Shown one piece after another: positions 1 to 8,842 of a DNA stretch of 64,000 nt. The translations under genes and the position numbers were made by a program. Numbering within the stretch: the stretch's first letter is position 1; every line of letters starts with the position of its first letter. The notes under the pieces were generated by a model. It saw only the letters and a list, made by a program, of their open reading frames with translations, was not told where the DNA came from and made no database searches. Source of the stretch: Burkholderiales bacterium (GTDB taxonomy: Bacteria; Pseudomonadota; Gammaproteobacteria; Burkholderiales; Casimicrobiaceae); the NCBI GenBank assembly GCA_025354165.1, contig JANXNI010000032.1:297872-361871 (forward strand), written 5' to 3'.

Positions 1-3000
1 GTACTTTCGTTGGTGGTGGTGTTGCTTGGGCTGATTGGTTATCAACGGCTGTCGATTCGTGAATATCCAAAGATTGACGAGCCGATTGTTAGCGTCAGCA
101 CTACCTACAAGGGCGCATCGCCGGAAGTGATCGAGTCGCAGATCACCAAGACGCTGGAGGATTCGCTCTCCGGCATTGAGGGCGTAAATCTCATCACCTC
201 GAACTCGCGCTCGGAGCGCAGCGACATCACCGTCACTTTCAAAATCACCAAGGATCCCGACGTTGGTGCGGCCGAAGTACGCGACAAGGTGGCGCGTGTG
301 CGTGCCCGCTTGCCGGACGCGGCCGATGAGCCTGTGATCGCCAAGGTCGAGGCCGACTCGTCACCCGTGATGTGGTTCGCGCTGACCTCGGAAACGCACA
401 ATGCACTGCAACTGTCCGACGCCGTCAATCGCATTATCAAACCGCGTTTGCTGGTGCTGCCGGGTGCTGCGGATCTGCGCATTTTCGGTGAGCGCAAAAC
501 ATCGATGCGCATCTACATCGAACCGGCGAAACTTGCCGCATTCCGGCTCACGCCGCTTGACGTCGAAAACGCCTTGCGCGCGCAAAATCTGGAAATTCCG
601 GCGGGACGCATCGAGAGTCTCTTGCGCGAATTTAACGTGTTGACGCAAACCGATTTGCAGACGCCGGAGGAATTCGGTGCGATCCAGATTTCTCAGTCGG
701 GCGGTTATCCGATCCGCATTCGCGACGTCGCCAAAGTTGAAGTCGCCGCTGCCGAAGAGCGCGGTTTCCAGCGCTTCATGGGTAAAACAGCGGTCGGCTT
801 CGGCATCATTCGTCAATCCACCGGCAACCCGCTGGAACTGTCCAAAGCGGCGCGCGCCGAGCTGCCAAAAATTGAAGAAACGCTGCCGAAAGGCATGAAG
901 ATCGAGCTGAACTACGACAGCTCGGTGTTCATCGAGCAATCGATCAAGGCCGTGTTCTCGACGATTGGCGAGGCCGTCATTCTGGTGGCACTGGTGATCT
1001 TTTTCTTCCTGCGCAGCTTCCGCGCAACGCTTATTCCTCTGATGACCATTCCGGTCGCTCTGACGGGGGCGTTCTTCGTCATGTACGCGTTTGGTTTCAC
1101 CATCAACACACTCACTTTGCTGGCGATGGTGCTCGCGGTCGGCCTGGTGGTGGACGATGCCATCGTCGTGCTGGAAAACATACATCGCCACATGGAGGAC
1201 GGCATGGGTCGCCTGCAGGCAGCGCTGGTCGGCACGCGCGAAATCGGTTTCGCGGTGGTCGCGATGACGCTCTCGCTGGCCGCCGTATTTGCTCCGCTGT
1301 CGTTCGCCACAGGGCGTACCGGACGGCTGTTCATCGAATTTGCGCTGGCGCTAGCCGGTGCGGTCGTGGTGTCGGGGTTTGTCGCGCTCACGCTATCGCC
1401 CATGATGTGCTCGCTGCTGCTCAAGCATGAGACCAAACACTCCGCCATCTACAACTGGATCGAGCGTGGCTTCGTTGCCTTTACCAACGGCTATAAGCGT
1501 CTGCTTAATGCAGCACTCGATAACCGTTTGATTGTGGTGTTGGTCATGTTGGTCGTCGCTGGCGCGGCGGTTGTCATGTTCAAAATTACCAAAACAGAGT
1601 TGACTCCGCTGGAGGATCGCGGCGTGATCTTCGGCTTCGTCTCTGCGCCCGAGGGCTCAACGTCGGACTATCTGGTGAAATACATTCAGCAGATTGAAAG
1701 CATCTACAAGACGCTGCCGGAAACCAATGTCTACGGTGGCAACGGCGGCTTCCCGAACGTGGCTGACGGCACGGCGCTTCTACGGCTGAAAGACTGGAAC
1801 GAGCGTACGCGCTCGCAGGCCGATGTGGCCAAAGAGTTGGGGCCGAAGTTCCAGAGCCTCGCCGGTGTGCAGGCATTTCCGTCGCAACCGGGCTCGCTGG
1901 GGCAGAGTCCTCGCGCGAAGCCGATTGAGTTCGTGATTCTCGCCGCTGTGCCGTATGACCAGATGCAGGGTTTCGTCCAGCGAATGCAGGCCGAAATGCA
2001 AAAGAATCCCGGTTTCGTCAATATCGATACCGATTTGCGCATGAACACGCCGGAGTTGCGGGTGCGCGTCAATCGCGACAAAGTGCTCGACGTTGGGGCC
2101 AACATTGACGTTGTCGGACGCACGCTGGAGAGCGCGCTCGGCGGTCGTCTGGTGACACGGTTCAAACAGGACGGCGAACAGTACGACGTGATCGTCCAGG
2201 TTGCGCGGGACGGTCGCGACACGCCAGAGCGCATCAGCGAAATTTACGTACGCAACCGCACTGGTGACATGGTGCCACTATCGAATCTCGTGACCGTGCG
2301 CGAAGGCGTGAGCCCGCGCGGTATTGCCCACTTCCAGCGGGTTCGCGCGGCCACCGTTAACGCCAATCTCGCGCCCGGATACACCCAGGGCGATGCGCTC
2401 AAATACATGGATGAAGCCGCCAAGCGCGTGTTGCCGTCCAATGTACAGACCGATCTGTCGGGTCAGTCACGCGAATTCCGCGATTCATCCAGCGACATTT
2501 ACTTTGTCTTCCTGCTGGCGTTGGGATTCATTTATCTCGTGCTCGCGGCGCAATTTGAGAGCTTCATTGATCCGTTTGTGATCATGCTTACCGTGCCACT
2601 GTCGATGACCGGGGCGTTGCTGGCATTGCAACTCACTGGCAACACGCTAAACATTTACAGCCAGATCGGGCTCATTACGCTCGTCGGGTTGATCACCAAA
2701 CACGGCATTTTGATCGTGGAATTCACCAATCAACTGCGTGATCAGGGTCGCAACGTGCGTGACGCCGTGGTCGAAGCCTGTGTGTTGCGCCTGCGACCGA
2801 TTTTAATGACGACCGGCGCGATGGTGCTCGGCGCGATTCCGCTGGCGCGTGCCGTCGGTGCCGGGGCCGAGAGCCGGCAAGTGATCGGTTGGGTGATCGT
2901 GGGTGGGTTGATGCTAGGAACGTTACTGACGCTGTTTGTCGTGCCCACCGCCTACACCCTGTTGGCACGCGAAGGTCGCGGTGCCCGCGAGCGGGAAATT

Positions 3001-3060
3001 GAAAAAGCCCAGCAAATAGCCGGGCAGGCGGCGCATCCAGCGCCGATGGCAGGCGAATAG
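1..3060 (+). CDS. RND multidrug efflux permease (HAE1 family), 5'-truncated by window edge
   Basis: Inner-membrane proton-driven transporter of the AcrB/MexB (HAE1) type, which exports drugs and hydrophobic compounds through a tripartite pump. The reading frame is open from base 1, and the first visible residues (VLSLVVVLLGLIGYQRL) are already inside TM1, so only about 10-15 residues are missing. Visible signatures include the early IREYPKIDEP segment, the TM4 double aspartate in GLVVDDAIVVLENI near residue 385, and the C-terminal TM bundle ending near LFVVPTAYTLL. About 1,019 residues remain, which fits the family. The periplasmic adaptor and outer-membrane partner are expected upstream, outside the window. 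Substrate cannot be told. Confidence 0.95.
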   Translation, partial: VLSLVVVLLGLIGYQRLSIREYPKIDEPIVSVSTTYKGASPEVIESQITKTLEDSLSGIEGVNLITSNSRSERSDITVTFKITKDPDVGAAEVRDKVARVRARLPDAADEPVIAKVEADSSPVMWFALTSETHNALQLSDAVNRIIKPRLLVLPGAADLRIFGERKTSMRIYIEPAKLAAFRLTPLDVENALRAQNLEIPAGRIESLLREFNVLTQTDLQTPEEFGAIQISQSGGYPIRIRDVAKVEVAAAEERGFQRFMGKTAVGFGIIRQSTGNPLELSKAARAELPKIEETLPKGMKIELNYDSSVFIEQSIKAVFSTIGEAVILVALVIFFFLRSFRATLIPLMTIPVALTGAFFVMYAFGFTINTLTLLAMVLAVGLVVDDAIVVLENIHRHMEDGMGRLQAALVGTREIGFAVVAMTLSLAAVFAPLSFATGRTGRLFIEFALALAGAVVVSGFVALTLSPMMCSLLLKHETKHSAIYNWIERGFVAFTNGYKRLLNAALDNRLIVVLVMLVVAGAAVVMFKITKTELTPLEDRGVIFGFVSAPEGSTSDYLVKYIQQIESIYKTLPETNVYGGNGGFPNVADGTALLRLKDWNERTRSQADVAKELGPKFQSLAGVQAFPSQPGSLGQSPRAKPIEFVILAAVPYDQMQGFVQRMQAEMQKNPGFVNIDTDLRMNTPELRVRVNRDKVLDVGANIDVVGRTLESALGGRLVTRFKQDGEQYDVIVQVARDGRDTPERISEIYVRNRTGDMVPLSNLVTVREGVSPRGIAHFQRVRAATVNANLAPGYTQGDALKYMDEAAKRVLPSNVQTDLSGQSREFRDSSSDIYFVFLLALGFIYLVLAAQFESFIDPFVIMLTVPLSMTGALLALQLTGNTLNIYSQIGLITLVGLITKHGILIVEFTNQLRDQGRNVRDAVVEACVLRLRPILMTTGAMVLGAIPLARAVGAGAESRQVIGWVIVGGLMLGTLLTLFVVPTAYTLLAREGRGAREREIEKAQQIAGQAAHPAPMAGE

Positions 3061-3099
3061 GGAGCGTGCTGACGGTGGCGTTTGTATTATGCTAAAGAC

Positions 3100-3636
3100 A
3101 TGGACGCAGGCATCTCCGTTAGAAAACTCACGCAAACCGACGGCGGCTCGTACCGCGCGCTGATGCTGCGCGGCTACAGCGAGCACGACACTGCGTTCAC
3201 TTCAACGTTTGAAGAGCGCGCGACCAAACAGGTTGAATGGTGGACGCGTCGCCTGCAAGACCCGACCACGGCCACGCTTGGCGCGTTTGATGCTGGGGAT
3301 TCGTTGATTGGCACGGTTCGCCTTGAGGCGTATCAACGCACGAGAGAGCGCCACAAAGTCACGCTGACCGCCATGTACGTCATGAAGGATCATGCAAGCA
3401 CGGGCGTTGGACGCAAACTGCTCGACGAAGCACTGGTTGAGTCGCGTCGTTTAAACGGTATTGAGATCATCAATCTCACCGTGACCGCAGACAATTTACC
3501 AGCCGTTCGCCTTTATTCGAAGGTGGGATTTCAGACTTTTGGTCGCGAGATTCGCGCGGTAAAGACGCCCGGTGCCTATCTCGACAAACTACACATGTGG
3601 CGGCCGGTCAGCGCGGATTACGTTACGCAGAATTGA
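3100..3636 (+). CDS. GNAT family N-acetyltransferase
   Basis: Acetyl-CoA-dependent N-acetyltransferase of about 178 residues; substrate unknown. The GNAT fold is recognised by a central beta strand (TLTAMYVMKDH), an acetyl-CoA binding loop in STGVGRKLLDEAL and the C-terminal NLPAVRLYSKVGFQTFG segment. I chose the ATG at 3100 because it begins a normal GNAT N-terminus; a TTG at 3082 in the same frame would add six residues. It follows the RND gene by about 40 bp and may be cotranscribed. It converges on the pteridine reductase gene with 13 bp between stop codons. Confidence 0.85.
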   Translation: MDAGISVRKLTQTDGGSYRALMLRGYSEHDTAFTSTFEERATKQVEWWTRRLQDPTTATLGAFDAGDSLIGTVRLEAYQRTRERHKVTLTAMYVMKDHASTGVGRKLLDEALVESRRLNGIEIINLTVTADNLPAVRLYSKVGFQTFGREIRAVKTPGAYLDKLHMWRPVSADYVTQN

Positions 3637-3649
3637 TCTGTTGGCCCGC

Positions 3650-4408
3650 CTATATGGCGATGCTGCGACCGCCGTCCACGTTGATGGTTTGACCCGTCAC
3701 AAAATCGGCGTCACACACCAGATATTTCACCGCTTCGGCGATTTGTGCAGCGCCACCTTCGCGTTTGAGCGGAACATGGTCAAGAATGCGCGATTTTTCA
3801 GACTCAGAAATCTGCCCATCAACGGGCCACTCAATCGGGCCCGGGGCAACCGCGTTGACGCGGATTTCCGGCGCTAGATCACGGGCCAAGGCTGCGGTCA
3901 ATCCTCGTAGCCCCGCCTTCGCAACGTTGTAGACCACGTAACCGGCCATCGGTCTCTCGGCATGAATATCGGTGATATTCACGATCGAACCGAGGGTGCG
4001 CTGCAAATGCGGCGCGGCGGCTTGTGACAGAAACAGGGGTGCCTGCAAGTTACTTCCCATTAACTGCGCCCAGTCAGCAGGCGTCACGGCACCTATCGCG
4101 GTGGGATAAAACGTCGATGCGTTATTCACCAGTGCGTCGAGTTGCCCGAACGCGCTGACGACCTTCTCGACCAGCTTTGGCAACGCCTGCAGATCAAGCA
4201 AATCAGCCGCAAACGCCATCGCGCTGTTTGCGCGTAGAGCGTTGAGTGAGGCTGCCAGGGCGGCTGCCGCGTCCACCGATACGCGATAATGAATCGCTAC
4301 GCGCCAGCCCTCACGGTGCAGGCGCTGCACGATGGCAGCCCCCACGCGCTTGCCACCGCCGGTCACCAAAACCACTGGACTTTTGAGATTATTTGCTGCG
4401 GTCGTCAT
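3650..4408 (-). CDS. Pteridine reductase / SDR family oxidoreductase
   Basis: Short-chain dehydrogenase of about 252 residues, most like bacterial pteridine reductases that reduce dihydropterins or dihydrofolate with NADPH. The nucleotide-binding loop reads TGGGKRVG, the RxG variant typical of the PTR1-like branch. NNAS follows strand 4 and the catalytic YxxxK is YNVAK. The C-terminus INVDGGRSI is standard for SDRs. The ATG at 4408 has a GGAG eight bases upstream and leaves 19 bp to the divergent methyltransferase gene; an ATG at 4441 would overlap that gene's start. Folate genes elsewhere in the window (folD, cyclo-ligase) are compatible with a pterin role but not linked. Confidence 0.85.
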   Translation of the reverse strand: MTTAANNLKSPVVLVTGGGKRVGAAIVQRLHREGWRVAIHYRVSVDAAAALAASLNALRANSAMAFAADLLDLQALPKLVEKVVSAFGQLDALVNNASTFYPTAIGAVTPADWAQLMGSNLQAPLFLSQAAAPHLQRTLGSIVNITDIHAERPMAGYVVYNVAKAGLRGLTAALARDLAPEIRVNAVAPGPIEWPVDGQISESEKSRILDHVPLKREGGAAQIAEAVKYLVCDADFVTGQTINVDGGRSIAI

Positions 4409-4427
4409 GACCGGATGCTCCACGGAT

Positions 4428-5591
4428 ATGCCCACTGCCATTGAAGTTGGTCTCCCAACCCTTTACCCCACTCCTGAAGCCGAAGCGCACAGCAGCCACG
4501 TTCAGGCGCATCTTCATGCCTTGATCGCATCCGCGCCGCAGTCAAAAAACTCATCACAGCAGCCATCCATTTCATTCGCCGATTTTATGCGGGCAGCGCT
4601 GTACGCGCCGGGGCTCGGGTATTACGCGGCGGGAGCGACGAAGCTCGGTGCGAGCGGCGATTTCGTGACTGCACCGGAGATATCGTCTTTTTTCGGCGCG
4701 GCATTGGCCGATGTATTCGCACCAATGAATGCGAAAAACGTTCTTGAATTGGGCGCCGGTTCGGGCAAACTAGCCCGCAACTTCCTGGATGCATCGCCTG
4801 ATAACAAGCAATACAGCATTCTCGACATCAGCGCCGATTTGCGCCAGCGGCAGCAGGCAATACTCATGGGTAGCGCGGTCAACTGGCTCGACGCCTTACC
4901 GGAAAAAATTGAAGGCATCGTGCTCGCCAATGAAGTGCTGGACGCCGTTCCCTGCGAGATCGTGCGCTTCCGTAACGAGCATTACGAACAAGCGCGTGTT
5001 TGCACAGCGAATGGCGCGTTCGAGTGGATGTGGCAAACCTTGCTTACCGGTTCATTGCTTGACGCCGCGAAACATCGAATCCCGCCCATCGAGGGATACA
5101 CCAGCGAAATCAATCTTGAAGCTGAAGCGTTGGTCGCTACTCTCGCTGAACGCCTGACCGATGGCGCTCTCTGCTTCGTCGACTACGGTTTCCCGCAGCG
5201 CGAATACTACGTTCCCGATCGCAGCGCAGGAACCTTGGCCTGTCACTACCAGCATCGCGTTCACTTCGATCCGCTGCGGCTCGCAGGCTTGCAAGACGTT
5301 ACCGCGCACGTAGATTTCACAGCGATGGCGGAAGCCGCTGTGGACGCGGGTGCGAGCGTGATTTGCTACGCCACACAAGCGCAATTTCTTTTACGCGCGA
5401 ACCTGCTTCAGCGATTTGAAAATACCGTCTTTTCAAGTGAAGTCGAGCGCATCAAAGCCCTCGGCGACATACAAAAACTGCTGTCACCGACCGAGATGGG
5501 CGAGTTGTTCAAAGTGCTGACCGTCGGCAAAGGTAGCGCCGTTGATGCGCTTGCCCATCTCGCTGATATCGACCAGAGTTATCGGCTTTGA
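4428..5591 (+). CDS. Class I SAM-dependent methyltransferase, MidA/NDUFAF7-like (COG1565)
   Basis: Protein of about 387 residues with the COG1565 signature: an N-terminal segment FADFMRAALYAPGLGYYAAG followed by GDFVTAPEISSFFGAALA, then the SAM motif VLELGAGSGKLARNFL. In mitochondria the homologue NDUFAF7 dimethylates an arginine of a complex I subunit; the bacterial role is less certain. The start at 4428 gives the PTPEAEAHS N-terminus seen in beta-proteobacterial relatives; the frame remains open further upstream but that region is shared with the divergent gene. Adjacency to a pteridine reductase gene is a recurrent arrangement in this class as I recall it (knowledge, not shown here). Confidence 0.88.
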   Translation: MPTAIEVGLPTLYPTPEAEAHSSHVQAHLHALIASAPQSKNSSQQPSISFADFMRAALYAPGLGYYAAGATKLGASGDFVTAPEISSFFGAALADVFAPMNAKNVLELGAGSGKLARNFLDASPDNKQYSILDISADLRQRQQAILMGSAVNWLDALPEKIEGIVLANEVLDAVPCEIVRFRNEHYEQARVCTANGAFEWMWQTLLTGSLLDAAKHRIPPIEGYTSEINLEAEALVATLAERLTDGALCFVDYGFPQREYYVPDRSAGTLACHYQHRVHFDPLRLAGLQDVTAHVDFTAMAEAAVDAGASVICYATQAQFLLRANLLQRFENTVFSSEVERIKALGDIQKLLSPTEMGELFKVLTVGKGSAVDALAHLADIDQSYRL

Positions 5592-5600
5592 GACGACAAT

Positions 5601-6326
5601 CTACTCTCGTGACGCCACGTATTTTTGCATCCTTGGCTTGAGTGGTGTCGCCAGAAGCGATGCATGCAGATCGCGCATGTCCGCTTCAGCCGTGTCCGTT
5701 TGCAGCAGACGCTTCAATTGCTCGTAGGCTTTGGCGGGCAGTTTGGCATTGGTCGCCGCGATCTCTTCTACACGGCGCGGCCACGTCACCGGATCGGCAA
5801 CTTCAGTGATGAACTGCTGCGCCAGCGCGAGCTCTGTATTGATGACGAGCGCGTCCCGCAAAAAGACAAACGCCCGCTCCGCGCCGACGCGTTGCGCCGT
5901 GCGTCGCGTCCCGAGCGCGAGGCCCATGCGCCAGCCCGGCATGCGGAATCGGGTGCCTGGCGCGGCAAGTCGATAGTCGCAAGCGGTCGCGAGATCAAAG
6001 CCCGCGCCGTATGCACCGCCATGAATTAGCGCGATGGTGGCGAACGGTGCGTAGTAGATCGATTGCAGCATGCGCTCAAGATCGAGCAGGCGCGGGATGA
6101 GCGTCTCGTCGGTCTCACGTTCGAGTGCGGACAGATCGAACCCGCCGCAGAAATTACTGCCGTTGCCAGTGATCGTGAACACGGTGGTGCCATCCGCTTT
6201 CGCGGCGTCAATCGCGACCTGCAATGCGGCGACGAGCGGTGCGGCGAGTGCGTTAGCTTTGTCGGGGCGGTTGAGCGTGAGTGCGGTGTGCGTACCGCTC
6301 CGCGTGATTTCCATGACATTTATCAT
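5601..6326 (-). CDS. Enoyl-CoA hydratase/isomerase (crotonase) family protein
   Basis: Crotonase-fold protein of 241 residues. The acyl-CoA oxyanion-hole elements are visible in NGSNFCGGFDLSAL and IHGGAYGAGFDLATACDY. The segment that in classical hydratases carries FGxPE and GIxPGxGG reads FRMPGWRMGLALGTRRTAQ, so the usual catalytic glutamates are not apparent. The reaction may therefore not be hydration. The start ATG at 6326 overlaps the stop of the upstream dioxygenase gene as ATGA, which indicates translational coupling. A second ATG at 6314 is possible. The long open frame upstream to 6671 is antisense-like junk over the dioxygenase gene and was not used. Confidence 0.85.
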   Translation of the reverse strand: MINVMEITRSGTHTALTLNRPDKANALAAPLVAALQVAIDAAKADGTTVFTITGNGSNFCGGFDLSALERETDETLIPRLLDLERMLQSIYYAPFATIALIHGGAYGAGFDLATACDYRLAAPGTRFRMPGWRMGLALGTRRTAQRVGAERAFVFLRDALVINTELALAQQFITEVADPVTWPRRVEEIAATNAKLPAKAYEQLKRLLQTDTAEADMRDLHASLLATPLKPRMQKYVASRE

Positions 6327-6895
6327 CGTGCACCGATCCACGGGGTGTCGTTGGAATAGCCAGAGACCATCGGTTGCTGCATCTGCTTTGCTGCGTCCCA
6401 ATACTGGCGGTGAACGCGCCCGATATCGGCACCGTAAACATGAATGCTGACGGTGGTTTCGCCAGCCACCGCGTTGCTGACCTTGTGCCAGTCGCCAATC
6501 GTCGGCGATACGCGGTCGATTTCGCCACGCTCCAATTTGTGTTGGTGTGTCGACCGCATCAGAATCATTCCGGGTACCGGAAATTCCTCGCAAAGCTCGG
6601 CGCCGCGCAGCACACCGACTAACCCCCATACGGTGTGGTTGTGGACTACCGTGCCCTGGCCCGGCGCCCAAACGAAGCTGATCACGCTGTAGCGCGCTTC
6701 TGGATCGACGTAGAGCGCGTAGCTTTGGTAGCGCTCTGGAACGGACTTCGCATACTCAGGCGGGAGCCAGTCATCGTGAGCGATCAACGATTTGAGCGCT
6801 GAGTCGCCTTCATCAAGCACTAGGGTCTCGTGCGGCGAACGCTCTACGATACCGTCCATCGTTTCGAGAAAATTCAGAAATCGTTTTGTGTTCAT
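6323..6895 (-). CDS. 3-mercaptopropionate dioxygenase-type thiol dioxygenase (cysteine dioxygenase family)
   Basis: Cupin iron enzyme of 190 residues that oxidises a thiol (3-mercaptopropionate or cysteine) to a sulfinate with O2. The Fe(II) histidines are H85 and H87 in VVHNHTVWG and H137 in GDWHKVSN. The Ser-His-Tyr triad of the family appears as S150, H152 and Y154 in SIHVYG. The residue that is the crosslinking cysteine in mammalian CDO lies in GLVGVLRG, which has no cysteine; this favours the bacterial mercaptopropionate/arginine-type branch. It is translationally coupled (ATGA) to the crotonase-like gene, so the pair may act together on a sulfur acid CoA derivative (inference). Confidence 0.85.
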   Translation of the reverse strand: MNTKRFLNFLETMDGIVERSPHETLVLDEGDSALKSLIAHDDWLPPEYAKSVPERYQSYALYVDPEARYSVISFVWAPGQGTVVHNHTVWGLVGVLRGAELCEEFPVPGMILMRSTHQHKLERGEIDRVSPTIGDWHKVSNAVAGETTVSIHVYGADIGRVHRQYWDAAKQMQQPMVSGYSNDTPWIGAR

Positions 6896-6904
6896 GTTTG
6901 CGAT

Positions 6905-6969
6905 TGTAGGAGCGGCTCTGCCGCGATCAATACTGGAGCAAAGCCGGTCGCGGCAGAGCCGCTCCTACA
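6905..6969. repeat. REP-like inverted repeat, GTAGGAGCGGC family (copy 1)
   Basis: Two 22-nt arms (6905-6926 and 6948-6969) are perfect reverse complements, beginning TGTAGGAGCGGCTCTGCCGC, separated by 21 nt. The right arm contains the TAG stop codon of mltA. Similar hairpins occur at 49803-49863 and 63926-64000, with weaker ones at 27814-27880 and 57882-57916. Repetitive extragenic palindromes of this general type are common in proteobacteria. Confidence 0.9.
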
Positions 6970-8227
6970 TTGTCGGTAGCGCTGTTCCTTTGGGCCACAA
7001 AACCCACATCCGCGCGTCCTGCTTCATGCGTCCAGCCTGCTCGCCCGCCTTCAGTCCTGTGCCCCAATAAAAGTCCGCTCGTACCACGCCGCGAATCGCG
7101 CCGCCGGTGTCCTGCGCGAACATCAGCCGGTTGAGCGCCACCAATGCGTTGGGATAGTTTGTGGCCAGATAAACGACCGAGCCAAGCGGGATGAAGCGCG
7201 TGTCCACCGCGATGGATCGTTCGGCTGTGAGCGGCACGCCGAGTGAGCCCACCGGACCGGCCGCCGTCGCATCAATTTCGCGGAAGAAAACGTAGCTCGC
7301 GTTCTCATTCAGGAGTGCGGTGGCCTTGCCCGGATTCCGCGCAATCCAGCCTTTAATGCCCTGCATGCTGACTTCCTCCAGCTTCATTTCGCCGCGATCT
7401 GCGAGGATGCGCCTGATACCGCGAAACGGATGACCGTTTTGATCGGCGTAGCCTGCACGCATGCGCTTCCCGTCGGCCAATTCAATGAGGCCCGACCCCT
7501 GAATTTGCAGAAAGAAGGCTTCAACGACGTCATCCACCCAGACGAGCGGTTTAAATAGCAAGCGATCAGCGTCGATCTGCGCGCGGTCGTAGTAAGGCAC
7601 CACGCGCTTGCCCTGTGCTGACTCAACCAACCGACCGCGAACGCGCTTGCCTTTCAACTCAGGGTACAGATCGCTCAAATCAACCACCAGCAAATCATCG
7701 GGACGCGCAAACAGCGGCACATTGAAGCGCGCAGTTTTGGTTCGCGATCCCTTCAGCAAGGGCTCGTAGTAGCCCGTAATCAAGCCACGATCATCGGCAT
7801 CTGCGCGCGTCAGTTGATACGGAACAAATTCGCTTTCCAAAAATGTGCGTTGCTCCGACGTCGTGCCGGTGAACGGAAAGCGCGAACAGGCGCTGATCCA
7901 CTCCGCTTTGCTGCGCAGGCCCTTGCAGTTCTCCGCAAACGCAACGCGTACATCGCGCAGGTCATCGGCGCGCCATCCCGGTAGATCAGCAAATAACGCG
8001 GGCGTCCAACGCGCTTTCGGCTCTGTGGGCGGCGCGACCACTGGGAGTGGCGGCGCGGTCGCTGGCGTAGGAGCAGCAAGTGGCGATGTAGCGACCACAA
8101 CAGGTGCTGCTGGCACCTGCGGTATTGATGGCGTGGGCAGGGGTTGCACCGTGCCGCACCCAGTCACCATCAGCGCCACTAAAATCGAAACACTCAGTGA
8201 TGCAGTGATGCGGGAAACGGTTGCCAT
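6965..8227 (-). CDS. mltA: Membrane-bound lytic murein transglycosylase A
   Basis: Outer-membrane lipoprotein of 420 residues that cleaves peptidoglycan glycan strands to 1,6-anhydromuropeptides. The N-terminus carries a signal peptide ending in the lipobox VTGC, then a proline/alanine-rich linker. The MltA core is recognised by LITGYYEPLLKGSR, FFLQIQGSGLIEL and the C-terminal 3D domain FAQDTGGAIRGVVRADFYWG with the catalytic aspartate. The ATG at 8227 gives a clean lipoprotein signal. Its start codon overlaps, head to head, the start of a small membrane ORF on the plus strand. The stop codon lies within a REP arm. Confidence 0.93.
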   Translation of the reverse strand: MATVSRITASLSVSILVALMVTGCGTVQPLPTPSIPQVPAAPVVVATSPLAAPTPATAPPLPVVAPPTEPKARWTPALFADLPGWRADDLRDVRVAFAENCKGLRSKAEWISACSRFPFTGTTSEQRTFLESEFVPYQLTRADADDRGLITGYYEPLLKGSRTKTARFNVPLFARPDDLLVVDLSDLYPELKGKRVRGRLVESAQGKRVVPYYDRAQIDADRLLFKPLVWVDDVVEAFFLQIQGSGLIELADGKRMRAGYADQNGHPFRGIRRILADRGEMKLEEVSMQGIKGWIARNPGKATALLNENASYVFFREIDATAAGPVGSLGVPLTAERSIAVDTRFIPLGSVVYLATNYPNALVALNRLMFAQDTGGAIRGVVRADFYWGTGLKAGEQAGRMKQDARMWVLWPKGTALPTM

Positions 8228-8414
8228 GATCGAAAGCGGAATGTGGATATTTTTGGTCGAAGCGGCAGCGGCCGGCGGTCTGTTTATCGGGCTGATCTGG
8301 TGGGTCGTCAAAGGCACCGGGGAGCGTGATCGCAAGCTGAAAGAGTTTGACGAAAAAGCACAAAAAGATGCCGAAACGACCGTGAACAAAGCGAACAAAA
8401 CGGAAAACGGTTAG
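8226..8414 (+). CDS. Small single-pass membrane protein, unknown function
   Basis: A 62-residue open frame from ATG at 8226, preceded by GGGA about ten bases upstream. It encodes one hydrophobic helix (WIFLVEAAAAGGLFIGLIWWVV) followed by a highly charged tail (GERDRKLKEFDEKAQKDAE). This is a normal architecture for a small inner-membrane protein with a cytosolic tail. Its ATG shares two bases with the mltA start on the opposite strand, and its stop overlaps the apaG stop by 4 bp, so it fills the divergent gap exactly. I do not recognise a family. An antisense artefact is possible, but the TM-plus-tail composition argues for a gene. Confidence 0.6.
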   Translation: MIESGMWIFLVEAAAAGGLFIGLIWWVVKGTGERDRKLKEFDEKAQKDAETTVNKANKTENG

Positions 8415-8791
8415 TGCAGAACGCGCTTCGCTGAAAGCGTAAATCGCGGAATTGGCGCATCAAATTTAACGCCGTCCTCCGCCACAAATTGATAGCTGCC
8501 GTGCATCGTGCCGACTGGCGTTTTGAACTGTGAGCCACTCGTGTATTCGAACGACTCACCCGGCGCGAGCGTGGGCTGTTTGCCGATCACGCCGGCACCG
8601 CGCACCTCCTCCACCTTGTCGTTGCCATCGGTGATGATCCAGTGCCGCGAGATCAATTGCACCGAGGCTTCGCCATCGTTGACGATGCTGATGTGATATG
8701 CGAAGGTGTAGATGTCGTTGGCGGGATCGCTCTGATCCGCCAAGTAAAATGGCGTCGGATCAACCTTGATGCTGTAGCGGTTCACTGGCAT
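8411..8791 (-). CDS. apaG: ApaG (Co2+/Mg2+ efflux-associated protein)
   Basis: A 126-residue protein with the complete ApaG/DUF525 fold. Diagnostic stretches are [46 protein letters not shown] and [14 protein letters not shown], ending in [10 protein letters not shown]. The start at 8791 gives the normal family length; an ATG at 8818 would add nine residues. The biochemical role of ApaG is not settled; knockouts in enterobacteria affect cobalt tolerance. It lies between mltA and rpe, a common beta-proteobacterial order. Confidence 0.93.
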   Translation of the reverse strand: MPVNRYSIKVDPTPFYLADQSDPANDIYTFAYHISIVNDGEASVQLISRHWIITDGNDKVEEVRGAGVIGKQPTLAPGESFEYTSGSQFKTPVGTMHGSYQFVAEDGVKFDAPIPRFTLSAKRVLH

Positions 8792-8842
8792 GATGCTAAG
8801 AGAGCCTCTCGTGCTCATTTCGTCGTCTTTTCGGAGCCTGCA

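Noticed and set aside
6327..6671. Upstream extension of the crotonase-like frame
   Set aside because: Runs through the dioxygenase gene in another frame; the ATGA overlap at 6326 is the convincing start.
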